Part shown: in pieces, positions 9,022 to 17,643 of the stretch
Numbering within the stretch: position 1 is the stretch's first letter
How the letters are laid out: every line of letters starts with the position of its first letter
Origin: a virus
DNA length: 64,000 nt
Reading direction: 5' to 3' (one strand)
IMG/VR virus record: IMGVR_UViG_3300022752_000022
Location: 62,001 to 126,000 of that record
Notes under the pieces: model-generated
Databases searched by the model: none
Told to the model about the DNA's origin: nothing
The model's input: only the letters and a program-made list of their open reading frames with translations
Translations under genes and position numbers: made by a program

Positions 9022-9698
9022 TGGCGAATTTAGTAGATTTATATATCGTTTACAGAATATTAAGAAAACTTACCACTCCGTTTGAAGAGTGGGAAGCATA
9101 TAAGCGCAAAATTATTGACATTGAGGGAAACATCATTAAGAAATCTGACGATAGACTTTCTGCTGAAGATAAATATGCATTGACAACTTTAGATGTATTG
9201 ATTTTAAATTTGAAAAAAATTCTTAGTAAATTGCCCTTCGGTAAAACTAAACTTGCGTCATACGGTGCAGCATTGTTTCTAATCAAAGAAGAGAAGAATT
9301 TAACTGAAGACAATTTAGAACAAAGATTTATCACATATCTAAACAGCCAACAACTAAAAGAAGAAATTTCAAATGTTACAGGATCTGGTATTGCTGGTAC
9401 AACAGGAGATCCACCTGTACCATCTAAAGTTATGATGAGAAGATTTGCTAATAATGATGTTTTTGTTGTTGACACGGAACGATATTTAAAAGCGAGATTA
9501 GGTAAAAGAAAATATCTCAAGTATGAAACTTATGTTGGAAATGACGATGTTGGTAATGCGATTCGTGAATTTGGTCGTAAGTATCCGAAGAAACCAATTA
9601 TTCTACAAGACGGTAAAACAGGATCAATGATTTTTCTCAGATATGGTAAGAAGGGTATGTTTAGAGAACAATTTGATCTTGATTTAAGAGGACTATAA
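9021..9698 (+). CDS. Conserved T4-like phage protein, possibly virion-associated
   Basis: 225 residues; the ATG overlaps the upstream stop by one base (TAATG). The N-terminal helical part contains RKLTTPFEEWEAYKRKIID and LPFGKTKLASYGAALFLIKE, a pairing I associate with aquatic T4-like phages. After a Gly/Pro linker near residues 120-135 comes a mixed C-terminal domain. Function unknown; the operon suggests a late, particle-related role. Confidence 0.6.
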   Translation: MANLVDLYIVYRILRKLTTPFEEWEAYKRKIIDIEGNIIKKSDDRLSAEDKYALTTLDVLILNLKKILSKLPFGKTKLASYGAALFLIKEEKNLTEDNLEQRFITYLNSQQLKEEISNVTGSGIAGTTGDPPVPSKVMMRRFANNDVFVVDTERYLKARLGKRKYLKYETYVGNDDVGNAIREFGRKYPKKPIILQDGKTGSMIFLRYGKKGMFREQFDLDLRGL

Positions 9699-9701
9699 AA
9701 T

Positions 9702-10178
9702 ATGGAACAACTACTCTGGATGCTTAGTTTCGTTCCTGCATGGATCTATCATTTGTTATTAATTTGTGCTATAATGAGCCTTGCAGGTATAAGTTTTCTT
9801 GGAAAACTACCATTTTTCAATCAATATAAATTACCATTTCAAGTTTTGATGGGATTGATTTTAATTTTTAGTATATGGATGGAAGGAGTAATTGCTAATG
9901 AAGAAAAGTGGCAAGCAAAAATAAAAGAGCTTGAGGATAAAGTTATTGTCGCTGAAGCAAAAGGACAAGAAAAAACTGTAGAGATTCAAGAAAAGATTGT
10001 AGAGAAAACGCGAGTTATTAAAGAGAAAGGTCAGGAAGTTATAAAATTTGTAGATCGTGTGATAACAAATAAGGAAGAAGTTGTGAAGTATGTAGAACAC
10101 TGTTCCATACCTAAAGATATCATTGAATTACATAATCAAGCAGTTATGATAAACTCTAAAGAAGGAGAGAAAAAATGA
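9702..10178 (+). CDS. Inner-membrane spanin-like protein (Rz-like)
   Basis: 158 residues. Two hydrophobic segments (about 5-30 and 45-63) anchor it in the inner membrane, followed by a long charged coiled coil (about 65-140, rich in KEK/EKI repeats) in the periplasm. Its 3' end overlaps the start of a small lipoprotein gene (ATGA), the classic Rz/Rz1 arrangement. i-spanins and o-spanins link both membranes and fuse them at lysis. Two transmembrane segments are more than the usual one. Confidence 0.6.
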   Translation: MEQLLWMLSFVPAWIYHLLLICAIMSLAGISFLGKLPFFNQYKLPFQVLMGLILIFSIWMEGVIANEEKWQAKIKELEDKVIVAEAKGQEKTVEIQEKIVEKTRVIKEKGQEVIKFVDRVITNKEEVVKYVEHCSIPKDIIELHNQAVMINSKEGEKK

Positions 10179-10495
10179 AATTTATAATTTTCTCCTTTAT
10201 TGTCATGCTTTCTGGATGTTCTATGTTTAATAAACAACCTGTACCAATTGCGCCAAAATGGCCAGATGCTCCAGCAGAATTAAGAAAAAAATGCGAAACA
10301 TTAAAAACAATTGTTGGTGACAAAGTTACTATAACAGACATGATGAAAGTTATTGTAGAGAACTATACACTTCATTATGAATGTTCAACTAAAGTTGACG
10401 GATGGAATGAGTGGTATGATTCTCAGAAAAAAGTTTACGAAACCATAATACCAGACAAAAAAACTAAGCCTTGGTATAATTTTTGGAGCAAATGA
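10175..10495 (+). CDS. Outer-membrane lipoprotein, o-spanin-like (Rz1-like)
   Basis: 106 residues with a short signal peptide ending in the lipobox LSGC (C15), so it should be lipidated and reach the outer membrane. Pro-rich just after the Cys (KQPVPIAPKWPDAP), as in Rz1. The remainder has helical NYTLHYECSTKVDGWNEWYD, resembling o-spanin-like proteins of T4-like phages. The preceding gene encodes the probable partner. Confidence 0.6.
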   Translation: MKFIIFSFIVMLSGCSMFNKQPVPIAPKWPDAPAELRKKCETLKTIVGDKVTITDMMKVIVENYTLHYECSTKVDGWNEWYDSQKKVYETIIPDKKTKPWYNFWSK

Positions 10496-11559
10496 TGAAA
10501 TATAAAACACTTGGATTTATTCTCTCATTCAGTTTATTACTCACGAGCTGTGCAAGCACAGGACCCAGCAATTATCAGCTTTATGCAGAAACGCAAAAAG
10601 CTATAGCACAAGCAAATGCTGTCACTGAAACTGCAAGATATAACGCTCTTTTAGAAATAGCAAAAAATGGAGATAGTGCATCTAAAGTAGCAGCGGTATT
10701 GAGTATTCAAATGGGTAATGGTGGTCAAGGTAGACAGCAACAGCAAGTCGCTGCTCCACCAAGTGCAGGCGATACTGCTCTAAAATGGGCAAGTGTTTTA
10801 CTACCGACATTCACCCAATTGTATGGCATTCATTCAAATAGGGAAATCGCCGTCACACAAAGCAACAATCAAGCGGCCATTGCTCAAAGCACAAATCAAA
10901 CTTTTGCTACAATGAGTTCAAATATGGGTACCAGCAACGCTAATATAGCACAGAATGGCTTCAATGCTATGAATTCTGTTGGCAGTTCACTTGCCACTGT
11001 AGCAACGACAGGATTTAATGCAATGAAAGACACTGCTGCTGTCGGTGCAACAGCTACACAAAATGTAGCTACAGCAGGCTTAACAGCAGCAACAAATTTA
11101 GGTACAGCTGGTATTACTGGTCTAGTTACTTCTGGAGCAAATGGACTTACAGCAGCAACAAATTTAGGTACAGCTGGTATTACTGGTGTAGTTACTTCTG
11201 GAGCAAATGGACTTACAGCAGCAACAAATTTAGGTACAGCTGGTATTACTGGTGTTAATAATACTGCTACAGCGGGCTTGACAGCAGCAACAAATTTAGG
11301 TACAGCTGGTATTACTGGTGTTACTAATACTGCTAATAATGGTTTAACAGCTATATCTGGTATTAATGCTAGCAATAATAATACTTTACAAATTCTAGGC
11401 ACTCAATCCAGCAATAATATTACAACATTAACAACAGCAAATAGGGCAATAATAGAAAATCTCGCAAATAAACTCACAGGAACGAATACGACAACTACCA
11501 CAACCACAACGACAAATACTACTAATACTACTACCACAACAGGTGGAAGCGGTAATTAA
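10495..11559 (+). CDS. Repeat-containing lipoprotein of unknown function
   Basis: About 354 residues. ATGs at 10492 and 10495 are both possible; GGAG at 10485 suits 10495. Signal peptide with lipobox LLTSC. A Gln-rich segment is followed by four tandem 22-residue units (core NLGTAGITG) and a Thr/Asn-rich tail near the C-terminus. The low-complexity Ala/Thr/Asn composition suggests an extended, surface-exposed or periplasmic protein. It directly follows the spanin pair, so a role in the envelope or lysis is possible but unproven. A virion-bound role cannot be excluded. Confidence 0.6.
   Translation: MKYKTLGFILSFSLLLTSCASTGPSNYQLYAETQKAIAQANAVTETARYNALLEIAKNGDSASKVAAVLSIQMGNGGQGRQQQQVAAPPSAGDTALKWASVLLPTFTQLYGIHSNREIAVTQSNNQAAIAQSTNQTFATMSSNMGTSNANIAQNGFNAMNSVGSSLATVATTGFNAMKDTAAVGATATQNVATAGLTAATNLGTAGITGLVTSGANGLTAATNLGTAGITGVVTSGANGLTAATNLGTAGITGVNNTATAGLTAATNLGTAGITGVTNTANNGLTAISGINASNNNTLQILGTQSSNNITTLTTANRAIIENLANKLTGTNTTTTTTTTTNTTNTTTTTGGSGN
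11083..11346 (+). repeat. Four tandem 66-bp coding repeats
   Basis: Repeat units begin at 11083, 11149, 11215 and 11281, an exact 66-bp period (22 codons). The first 39 bases of each unit are nearly identical; the last unit diverges at its 3' end. The array lies in frame inside the lipoprotein gene, so copy number can change without a frameshift. Confidence 0.9.
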
Positions 11560-11584
11560 AAAGTAAAATTGCGAGGAGCATGTA

Positions 11585-12019
11585 ATGCCTATGGCAGAAG
11601 ATACAACGCAACTTAAAGTTGACGTAGAGGTTCTCAAAACTCAAATAATCACAATCACACAGCTTTGTGAGAAAATGGATAAGGTGATTGATAGACTTAT
11701 AGAAAATCACGATAAAGTTGTCAATCAAATCTATAACGATATGCGAGACAGAGAAGAAGAAAAAGATAAAGATGTAAAGGAATTGCATCTAAAAATTAAT
11801 GGTGTAACTAAGGATCTTTCAGAAAAAGTTGAACTAACTGAAAGACGGATTATGGATAAAATTGAAGAACTAAAACGTGACATTGCTGACCATAATAAAA
11901 AAGAAGACAATGAACTCAAAAAGATTTTGGAATTCAAATGGATGACAGCAGGTGGTATCATAGCAGTTGCATGGTTACTTTCACATGTGAAATTGGAGGC
12001 TTTATCAAAATTATTTTAA
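11585..12019 (+). CDS. Coiled-coil protein with C-terminal membrane anchor (XhlA/holin-like)
   Basis: 144 residues with ribosome site GAGGAGCATGTA. Residues 10-115 are a charged coiled coil. One hydrophobic segment (about 121-137, WMTAGGIIAVAWLLSHV) anchors the C-terminus. This architecture resembles phage XhlA-type proteins that assist holins. It lies just after the spanin and lipoprotein genes and before a terminator-like hairpin, closing the membrane/lysis module. Role inferred from layout and topology. Confidence 0.5.
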   Translation: MPMAEDTTQLKVDVEVLKTQIITITQLCEKMDKVIDRLIENHDKVVNQIYNDMRDREEEKDKDVKELHLKINGVTKDLSEKVELTERRIMDKIEELKRDIADHNKKEDNELKKILEFKWMTAGGIIAVAWLLSHVKLEALSKLF

Positions 12020-12020
12020 C

Positions 12021-12049
12021 TTGACTTATTTGACTGCTTATACTACAAT
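12021..12049 (+). promoter_or_regulatory. Sigma70-like promoter before the primase operon
   Basis: TTGACT at 12021-12026 and TACAAT at 12044-12049 with a 17-base spacer. It would start transcription about 35 bases upstream of the primase ATG. The -10 box overlaps the stem-loop described separately. Confidence 0.55.
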
Positions 12050-12074
12050 AAGCAGTCATATTTGATTGTTTTTT
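12031..12074 (+). terminator. Stem-loop with T-rich tail after the lysis module
   Basis: An 11-bp perfect stem (12031-12041 with 12048-12058), 6-base loop, then a T-rich run including TTTTTT. It probably terminates the upstream operon. It overlaps the sigma70-like promoter for the next operon, so terminator and promoter share the same DNA. Confidence 0.65.
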
Positions 12075-12093
12075 ATAATGGAATACATTTACT

Positions 12094-13107
12094 ATGAGTA
12101 TGTGGTTAGATCAAAAGTACATTGGTACACTCTCTATTCGCTTAGACAAATTTGCAAGAAAAAGCGAATATCTCTACAACTTCCGATGCCCAATTTGCGG
12201 CGACAGTCAAACAAATCGTAACAAAGCTAGAGGATATCTTTTTGCTAAGAAAGGTGGTATGTTTTATAAGTGTCATAATTGCAGCGCAAGCATGTCTCTT
12301 GGTTCATTAATAAAGCAAATTGACCCATCACTATACAAAGAGTATTCTTTAGAACGATATAAAGATGGGCAGAATGGTGTTAAGGGAGCACATAAAACAA
12401 CTTTTGTGTTTAAACCGGTAACATTTACAACGAGAAATCTTTATCCGAACATTCTTACGCCACTGAGTAAATTAACTCAATCTCATGAAGCATGGATTTA
12501 TGTACTAACCAGGAAATTACCAGAAGAAAAAATCAATAGCCTATTTTATGTCAATGACGTCTCTCGATTGGCTGAAATTAATCCAAACTATAAAGATCGG
12601 ATTACAACTCACGAGCCAAGAATTGTTATTCCTTTTTATAATTCTGAAAAAGAATTGATCGGTGTGTCGGCCAGATCAATTTCAGAAAATCGTGTTCGCT
12701 ATATAACAATGCGAATCGTAGAAGATAACAATCAAATGTTATATAACATTGAGAATGTGAATATGCAAGAAAGATGTTATGTAACAGAAGGTCCGTTTGA
12801 TAGCATGTTTTTACCAAATTCAATTGCAGTCGGTAGTTCAAATCTAACGGTTGCACTTCATCATGTGAAAAATCATGTTTTGATTTACGATAATCAGCCT
12901 AGAAATAGAGAGATAGTTCATGAAATTAAAGCAGCAATTGCACATGATGCTAACGTATGTATTTGGCCTAACGACATTAAAGAAAAAGATATTAACGAAA
13001 TGATTCTTGCAGGAAAAACGCAAGATGAAATTTTCACTATAATAAATAAAAACACTTTTCATGGCCTTGAAGCGATGATCAACTTTAACAAATGGAAGAA
13101 AGTATGA
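12094..13107 (+). CDS. DNA primase, T4 gp61-like
   Basis: 337 residues. An N-terminal zinc-binding domain has CPIC (C32, C35) and CHNC (C60, C63). The TOPRIM domain shows YVTEGPFDSMF (E232, D236) and LIYDNQPRN (about 263-271), the metal-binding residues. The family makes RNA primers for the lagging strand with the replicative helicase. It overlaps the next gene by ATGA. Length is close to T4 gp61 (342). Confidence 0.85.
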   Translation: MSMWLDQKYIGTLSIRLDKFARKSEYLYNFRCPICGDSQTNRNKARGYLFAKKGGMFYKCHNCSASMSLGSLIKQIDPSLYKEYSLERYKDGQNGVKGAHKTTFVFKPVTFTTRNLYPNILTPLSKLTQSHEAWIYVLTRKLPEEKINSLFYVNDVSRLAEINPNYKDRITTHEPRIVIPFYNSEKELIGVSARSISENRVRYITMRIVEDNNQMLYNIENVNMQERCYVTEGPFDSMFLPNSIAVGSSNLTVALHHVKNHVLIYDNQPRNREIVHEIKAAIAHDANVCIWPNDIKEKDINEMILAGKTQDEIFTIINKNTFHGLEAMINFNKWKKV

Positions 13108-13790
13108 AAGTAAAATTAATTTCCTATTCACAAACTAACATAGGTGCATTCAGCGATGATGAATTTACCGACTACCCAAGAAGCGCACAAGACCTCGTGG
13201 CCTTCTGTGCGAGAGTATCAAATCCCTCCAATCAATTCAATCTCCAAACTTCAGAAAAATTACTCGCATACCTTATCAAACACAAACACTGGTCGCCATT
13301 TGAAATGGTCTCAGCATGTCTTGAAATCACAACCACAAGAGATATTGCAAGACAAATGCTCCGACATCGAAGTTTCTCATTTCAAGAATTCAGCCAGCGA
13401 TATGCTGATCCAGTTAAAGAACTCGATTTTGTTCTTAGAGAAGCGAGGTATCAAGACACCAATAACCGACAAAATTCTATAGAGTTGCCGCCAACGTTAG
13501 AGGGCGCAAATCTTCAGGAGAAATGGGATTGGGCGCAAAGGCGTGTTATACATGAAGCAAAAGCAGCATATGGATGGGCTATCAAAAATGGTATCGCAAA
13601 AGAAGTCGCACGATCAGTGCTGCCTGAAGGTAATACAATCAGTAAGATGTACATGAACGGCACAATCAGATCCTGGATACACTACATACAACTACGGTCA
13701 GCAAACGGAACACAAAAAGAGCACATGGAAATAGCAAAAGCGTGTGCAGAAATTATATCAAAAATTTTTCCAGTCGTTAAATCACTATAA
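13104..13790 (+). CDS. thyX: Flavin-dependent thymidylate synthase
   Basis: 228 residues from the ATG in the ATGA overlap at 13104 (an in-frame ATG at 13092 is less likely). The ThyX signature RHRSFSFQEFSQR (near residues 87-99) binds FAD and dUMP. SKMYMNGTIRSWIHYIQLR near the C-terminus is also typical. It methylates dUMP to dTMP with methylenetetrahydrofolate and NADPH. Clustered with ribonucleotide reductase, giving a dNTP synthesis module. Confidence 0.93.
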   Translation: MKVKLISYSQTNIGAFSDDEFTDYPRSAQDLVAFCARVSNPSNQFNLQTSEKLLAYLIKHKHWSPFEMVSACLEITTTRDIARQMLRHRSFSFQEFSQRYADPVKELDFVLREARYQDTNNRQNSIELPPTLEGANLQEKWDWAQRRVIHEAKAAYGWAIKNGIAKEVARSVLPEGNTISKMYMNGTIRSWIHYIQLRSANGTQKEHMEIAKACAEIISKIFPVVKSL

Positions 13791-13804
13791 TAAAAAGAGG
13801 TCGT

Positions 13805-15601
13805 ATGGCAGATATTGTTCACGGGATTAGGGTAGATTTCTCTAGAGATTCCTTATTTGATGAGTTGGGCATCAAACGTTTAAAAGAAAGTTACATGAAA
13901 GATGATGAAAAAAGTCCACAAGAAAGATTTGCGTATGTATCGAATGTTTTTGGTAGCAATGAGGCGCATTCGCAAAGATTATATGAATATAGTTCTAAGC
14001 ATTGGCTCAGTTATAGCACTCCTATTCTTTCTTTTGGTAGATCCAGAAGAGGTCTTCCTATCTCTTGTTTTCTACCTTATCTTGATGATTCTGCTGAAGG
14101 GCTTGTTAATACGTTATCGGAAGTAAATTGGTTATCAATGTTAGGAGGTGGAATTGGAATCGGTGTTGGTATTAGGTCTGCTGATGATAAGTCTACTGGC
14201 ATTATGCCTCACCTTAGGACTTATGATGCTTCGTCGCTTGCTTATAGACAGGGGCGTACTCGACGGGGTTCTTACGCTGCTTATTTGGATATCAGCCATC
14301 CCGACATTCTTATGTTTCTTGATATGCGGAAGCCTACTGGCGATCCTAATATGAGAGCATTAAATCTTCACCATGGTGTAAATATCACAGATGATTTCAT
14401 GCATATCATTGAAAGATGTATGGTAGATCCAGAAGCAAATGATGATTGGCCTCTCATTGATCCACACGATGGCGCAGTACGCGAAGTTGTATCTGCTAAA
14501 GAATTGTGGCAAAGAGTTTTAGAACTTAGAATGCAAACAGGAGAGCCATACATCCATTTCATTGATACAAGTAATAAAGCAATGCCTGAATTTCAAAAGA
14601 AACTTGGCCTTTCAATTAAACAATCTAATTTATGTAGCGAAATTATTCTGCCTACTGATAAAGAAAGAACAGCGGTGTGTTGTCTGTCTTCAGTGAATTT
14701 GGAGTACTATGATGAATGGAAAAATGATAAACATTTTCTTCGGGACGTTGCGGAGATGCTTGATAATGTTCTGTCTTACTTTATTGATCATGCACCTGAC
14801 ACCGTATCTAGGGCTAAATTTTCTGCTTCAAGGGAGCGTAGCATTGGTATTGGCGCTCTCGGCTTTCATGCTTACTTACAAAAGTGCGGATTACCTTTTG
14901 AATCTGCACTTGCAGTCAGCAAGAACAAACAAATCTTCAAGCACATTCGGCAAGGATTAGATCATGCAAATCTTGAAATCGGAAAAGAAAGGGGTGAAGC
15001 ACCTGATGCAAAAGACACGGGCCGTAGGTTCAGCCATCTTATGGCTATCGCTCCTAACGCCAGTTCTTCAATTATTATGGGCAATACATCTCCCTCAATT
15101 GAACCATACAGGGCAAATGCATATAGGCAAGACACCCTCAGTGGCGCGTGGTTAAACAAAAACAAATGGCTTGATAAAATTGTTAAAGATAAATGTGCTG
15201 CTGATTCTAAATTAGATTATAGTGAAATTTGGTCAAGTATTATTGCGAACGACGGAAGTGTTCAACATCTTGAATTTCTTGATGACTGGACAAAAGATGT
15301 ATTCAAAACTTCAATGGAAATTGACCAAAGATGGATTGTACAACATGCTGCTGATCGTCAACCATTTATTGATCAAGCGCAAAGTCTTAATCTCTTTTTT
15401 AGACCAGATTCAAACATCAAATATATTCATGCAGTACACTTCCTGGCATGGAAGCAAGGACTCAAAACGCTTTACTACTGCCGCAGCGAGAAGATTTCGA
15501 AGGCTGATAAAGTCTCTAAAAAAGTAGAACGTCAAGTCATTGAAGAATTAGATATGAAAGCATTAGTAACTGAAGAGGTATGTTTAGCATGTGAGGGATA
15601 G
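13805..15601 (+). CDS. nrdA: Ribonucleotide reductase large subunit, short class Ia form
   Basis: 598 residues with ribosome site AAAAGAGGTCGT. Recognisable elements are SCFLPYLDD, GGGIGIG, RRGSYAAYLDISHPDI, the catalytic segment NLCSEIILPT, and a C-terminal CLAC pair (C593, C596) for re-reduction. No N-terminal ATP-cone is present, so the dATP off-switch may be missing; the protein is shorter than the roughly 750 residues of E. coli or T4 NrdA. It reduces NDPs to dNDPs together with NrdB encoded 0.8 kb downstream. Confidence 0.9.
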   Translation: MADIVHGIRVDFSRDSLFDELGIKRLKESYMKDDEKSPQERFAYVSNVFGSNEAHSQRLYEYSSKHWLSYSTPILSFGRSRRGLPISCFLPYLDDSAEGLVNTLSEVNWLSMLGGGIGIGVGIRSADDKSTGIMPHLRTYDASSLAYRQGRTRRGSYAAYLDISHPDILMFLDMRKPTGDPNMRALNLHHGVNITDDFMHIIERCMVDPEANDDWPLIDPHDGAVREVVSAKELWQRVLELRMQTGEPYIHFIDTSNKAMPEFQKKLGLSIKQSNLCSEIILPTDKERTAVCCLSSVNLEYYDEWKNDKHFLRDVAEMLDNVLSYFIDHAPDTVSRAKFSASRERSIGIGALGFHAYLQKCGLPFESALAVSKNKQIFKHIRQGLDHANLEIGKERGEAPDAKDTGRRFSHLMAIAPNASSSIIMGNTSPSIEPYRANAYRQDTLSGAWLNKNKWLDKIVKDKCAADSKLDYSEIWSSIIANDGSVQHLEFLDDWTKDVFKTSMEIDQRWIVQHAADRQPFIDQAQSLNLFFRPDSNIKYIHAVHFLAWKQGLKTLYYCRSEKISKADKVSKKVERQVIEELDMKALVTEEVCLACEG

Positions 15602-15603
15602 AT

Positions 15604-15801
15604 ATGAGTAAAATTGTTCTATTAAAAGATTTTTATGAAACGAAAGAACAAAAGGAAAAAGAACTTTTGTTTTATAAAGAAAAATTAGAAGAACTTCAAG
15701 AAAAGATATATTGGTTAGAACGTGATCTAACACTAACAAAAAATATCATAAAGATGATAGAAGATGAAAAACTACAAAGCATACCGAAAAAGGAATCTTA
15801 A
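15604..15801 (+). CDS. Small coiled-coil protein between nrdA and nrdB
   Basis: 65 residues, almost entirely a charged helix (EQKEKELLFYKEKLEELQEK), starting 2 bases after nrdA and overlapping the next gene by one base. No domain recognised. Its placement suggests co-expression with ribonucleotide reductase, but no functional link can be shown. Confidence 0.6.
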   Translation: MSKIVLLKDFYETKEQKEKELLFYKEKLEELQEKIYWLERDLTLTKNIIKMIEDEKLQSIPKKES

Positions 15802-16439
15802 TGTCATTTTTAGTCGCAAACATACCACCAGTACATTGCTATGTAAGAAGAGAATTTCTTTATGATTTTACAAAAGGCGAAGGCGAATTTGAACCTTGCA
15901 TTTGGGTATCATTGAAATCAATTCGTGGCCAAGCATTCCGTATTGAAGCATACTTACCAAATTATGGAGCATTGTATGATAAGCTGCCACTCAATGCTTT
16001 TGTTTCCAGAACTGAGAATATAGAATGTATACCATTAGATCACTTGCAAATATGGGATTGTTTCAGTTATAATGTAGCAGTGATTCAGAAATCTTTTCTG
16101 AAAAATCTATCATGTAAATTTTTAGCTAAAGATAAACAGTGGTATCATGGCGACTATATGTTTACTGTTGACAATGCAGCACCAGATCCTAATGTTATAG
16201 ATACAACATTTAGTGAAGATCCTGAAGATCATAAGTCTTTCAACTTCATTCAATTGAATAATGGTCAATATGCAGCGCAACCAAATAATCGATGCATATT
16301 CTTTGATGCAGCGTCAAATCCAAAGGATTTAATTTTTCCAGATTTTAAAGTGTGCACCAAATTATATCGTGTAGAAACAAACCCTAAATGGGCCTTAGGA
16401 GATTCAACCGAAGTCATGTACGGAGATAAACAAGAATGA
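15801..16439 (+). CDS. Conserved phage protein between nrdA and nrdB
   Basis: 212 residues, mixed alpha/beta, beginning MSFLVANIPPVHCYVRREFL. WYHGDYMFTVDN and ALGDSTEVMYGDKQE stand out. No catalytic motif recognised. The stop overlaps the nrdB start by ATGA, so it is translationally coupled to nrdB. I recall similar genes near phage nrdA/nrdB but know no role. Confidence 0.6.
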   Translation: MSFLVANIPPVHCYVRREFLYDFTKGEGEFEPCIWVSLKSIRGQAFRIEAYLPNYGALYDKLPLNAFVSRTENIECIPLDHLQIWDCFSYNVAVIQKSFLKNLSCKFLAKDKQWYHGDYMFTVDNAAPDPNVIDTTFSEDPEDHKSFNFIQLNNGQYAAQPNNRCIFFDAASNPKDLIFPDFKVCTKLYRVETNPKWALGDSTEVMYGDKQE

Positions 16440-17431
16440 TAAAAAAAGTAAAAAAGAGCAATCTATTAGATACCAGAAATAATTTTAAGCCATTTAATTA
16501 CCCTTGGGCGTATGAGTATTGGTTGAAGCATGAACAAGCACATTGGCTACATACCGAAGTGCCGATGATTGAAGATGTGAAAGATTGGAAGAATAGGCTG
16601 TCTGAAGATGAAAAGAAATTTCTCACACATATTTTTCGATTCTTTACACAGGGTGACATTGATGTTGCTGGTGGTTATGTAAATAATTATTTACCTTATT
16701 TTCCACAACCAGAAGTTAGAATGATGTTAGCTGGCTTTGCTGGTCGTGAAGCGTTACACATTGCAGCGTATTCGCATTTGATTGAATCATTAGGTATGCC
16801 TGAAGCGACTTACTCTGAGTTTTTGGAATATGCAGAGATGAGAGAAAAGCATGATTACATTTTAAATTTAAGTTCGCAGAATTCAACAAAACAATCTACT
16901 GCTGAACACATTGCAGCATTCTCAGCATTCACTGAAGGTATGCAACTATTTTCTTCGTTCATCATGCTTCTTAATTTCCCACGCCACGGTATGATGAAAG
17001 GCATGGGTCAAATTGTGACATGGTCAATTGTAGATGAAACAATGCATGCCGAAGCAATGATCAAGTTATTTCGAACATACATAGAAGAAAACAGAGAGAT
17101 ATGGAATGACGATCTTAAATCTAAAATTTATACCATTGCAACTAAGATGGTTGATTTGGAAGATAAGTTTATTGACTTGGCATTTGGCATGGTACGCGTG
17201 GCTGACTTGGACGCTACTGACGTTAAACGGTATATCCGCTATATTGCTGATCGGCGCCTTATCAGTTTGGGTCTTAAAGGAATCATGAAAGTAAAAAAGA
17301 ATCCTTTGCCTTGGGTTGAAGAAATGATTAATGCGCCAACACACACTAACTTTTTTGAAAATCGTGCTACAGACTATGCTAAAGGCGCCTTGTCCGGTGA
17401 CTGGCAAGATGTGTGGGCTAAAGCAGCGTAG
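16436..17431 (+). CDS. nrdB: Ribonucleotide reductase small subunit
   Basis: 331 residues. Ferritin-like four-helix core with di-iron ligand motifs GREALHIAAYSHL (ExxH) and DETMHAEAM (ExxH). LTHIFRFFTQGDIDVAGGYV is characteristic of class I beta subunits. It generates and stores the tyrosyl radical needed by NrdA. Coupled by ATGA to the preceding gene. Confidence 0.92.
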   Translation: MIKKVKKSNLLDTRNNFKPFNYPWAYEYWLKHEQAHWLHTEVPMIEDVKDWKNRLSEDEKKFLTHIFRFFTQGDIDVAGGYVNNYLPYFPQPEVRMMLAGFAGREALHIAAYSHLIESLGMPEATYSEFLEYAEMREKHDYILNLSSQNSTKQSTAEHIAAFSAFTEGMQLFSSFIMLLNFPRHGMMKGMGQIVTWSIVDETMHAEAMIKLFRTYIEENREIWNDDLKSKIYTIATKMVDLEDKFIDLAFGMVRVADLDATDVKRYIRYIADRRLISLGLKGIMKVKKNPLPWVEEMINAPTHTNFFENRATDYAKGALSGDWQDVWAKAA

Positions 17432-17442
17432 AGGAGAAGATC

Positions 17443-17643
17443 ATGCCAATGTATAAATTTTATTGCAGTGTAGGATGTGAAGCCGATGGTGAAATATATA
17501 CCGATGATGAACCAGCATTTTGTCCATCTTGTGGTATTAGATTTGATACAGACGATGTAAGCGAAGGTGAAGATGATGATTGGGATGATGATTCTGAAAA
17601 TTGGAATGAAGATGATGAGGGTGAACCTTGGATTAAACGATGA
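17443..17643 (+). CDS. Small acidic zinc-ribbon-like protein
   Basis: 66 residues with ribosome site GAGGAGAAGATC. Cysteines in YCSVGC and FCPSCG could bind one zinc ion. The C-terminal half is strongly acidic (EDDDWDDDSENWNEDDE). The stop overlaps the next gene's ATG. Such proteins may mimic DNA or dock on polymerases; function here is unknown. Confidence 0.6.
   Translation: MPMYKFYCSVGCEADGEIYTDDEPAFCPSCGIRFDTDDVSEGEDDDWDDDSENWNEDDEGEPWIKR

Noticed and set aside
10896-11402. 168-residue minus-strand frame opposite the repeat lipoprotein gene
   Set aside because: It mirrors the repeat array of the plus-strand lipoprotein; low-complexity Ala/Val/Pro composition and no ribosome site. A shadow frame.
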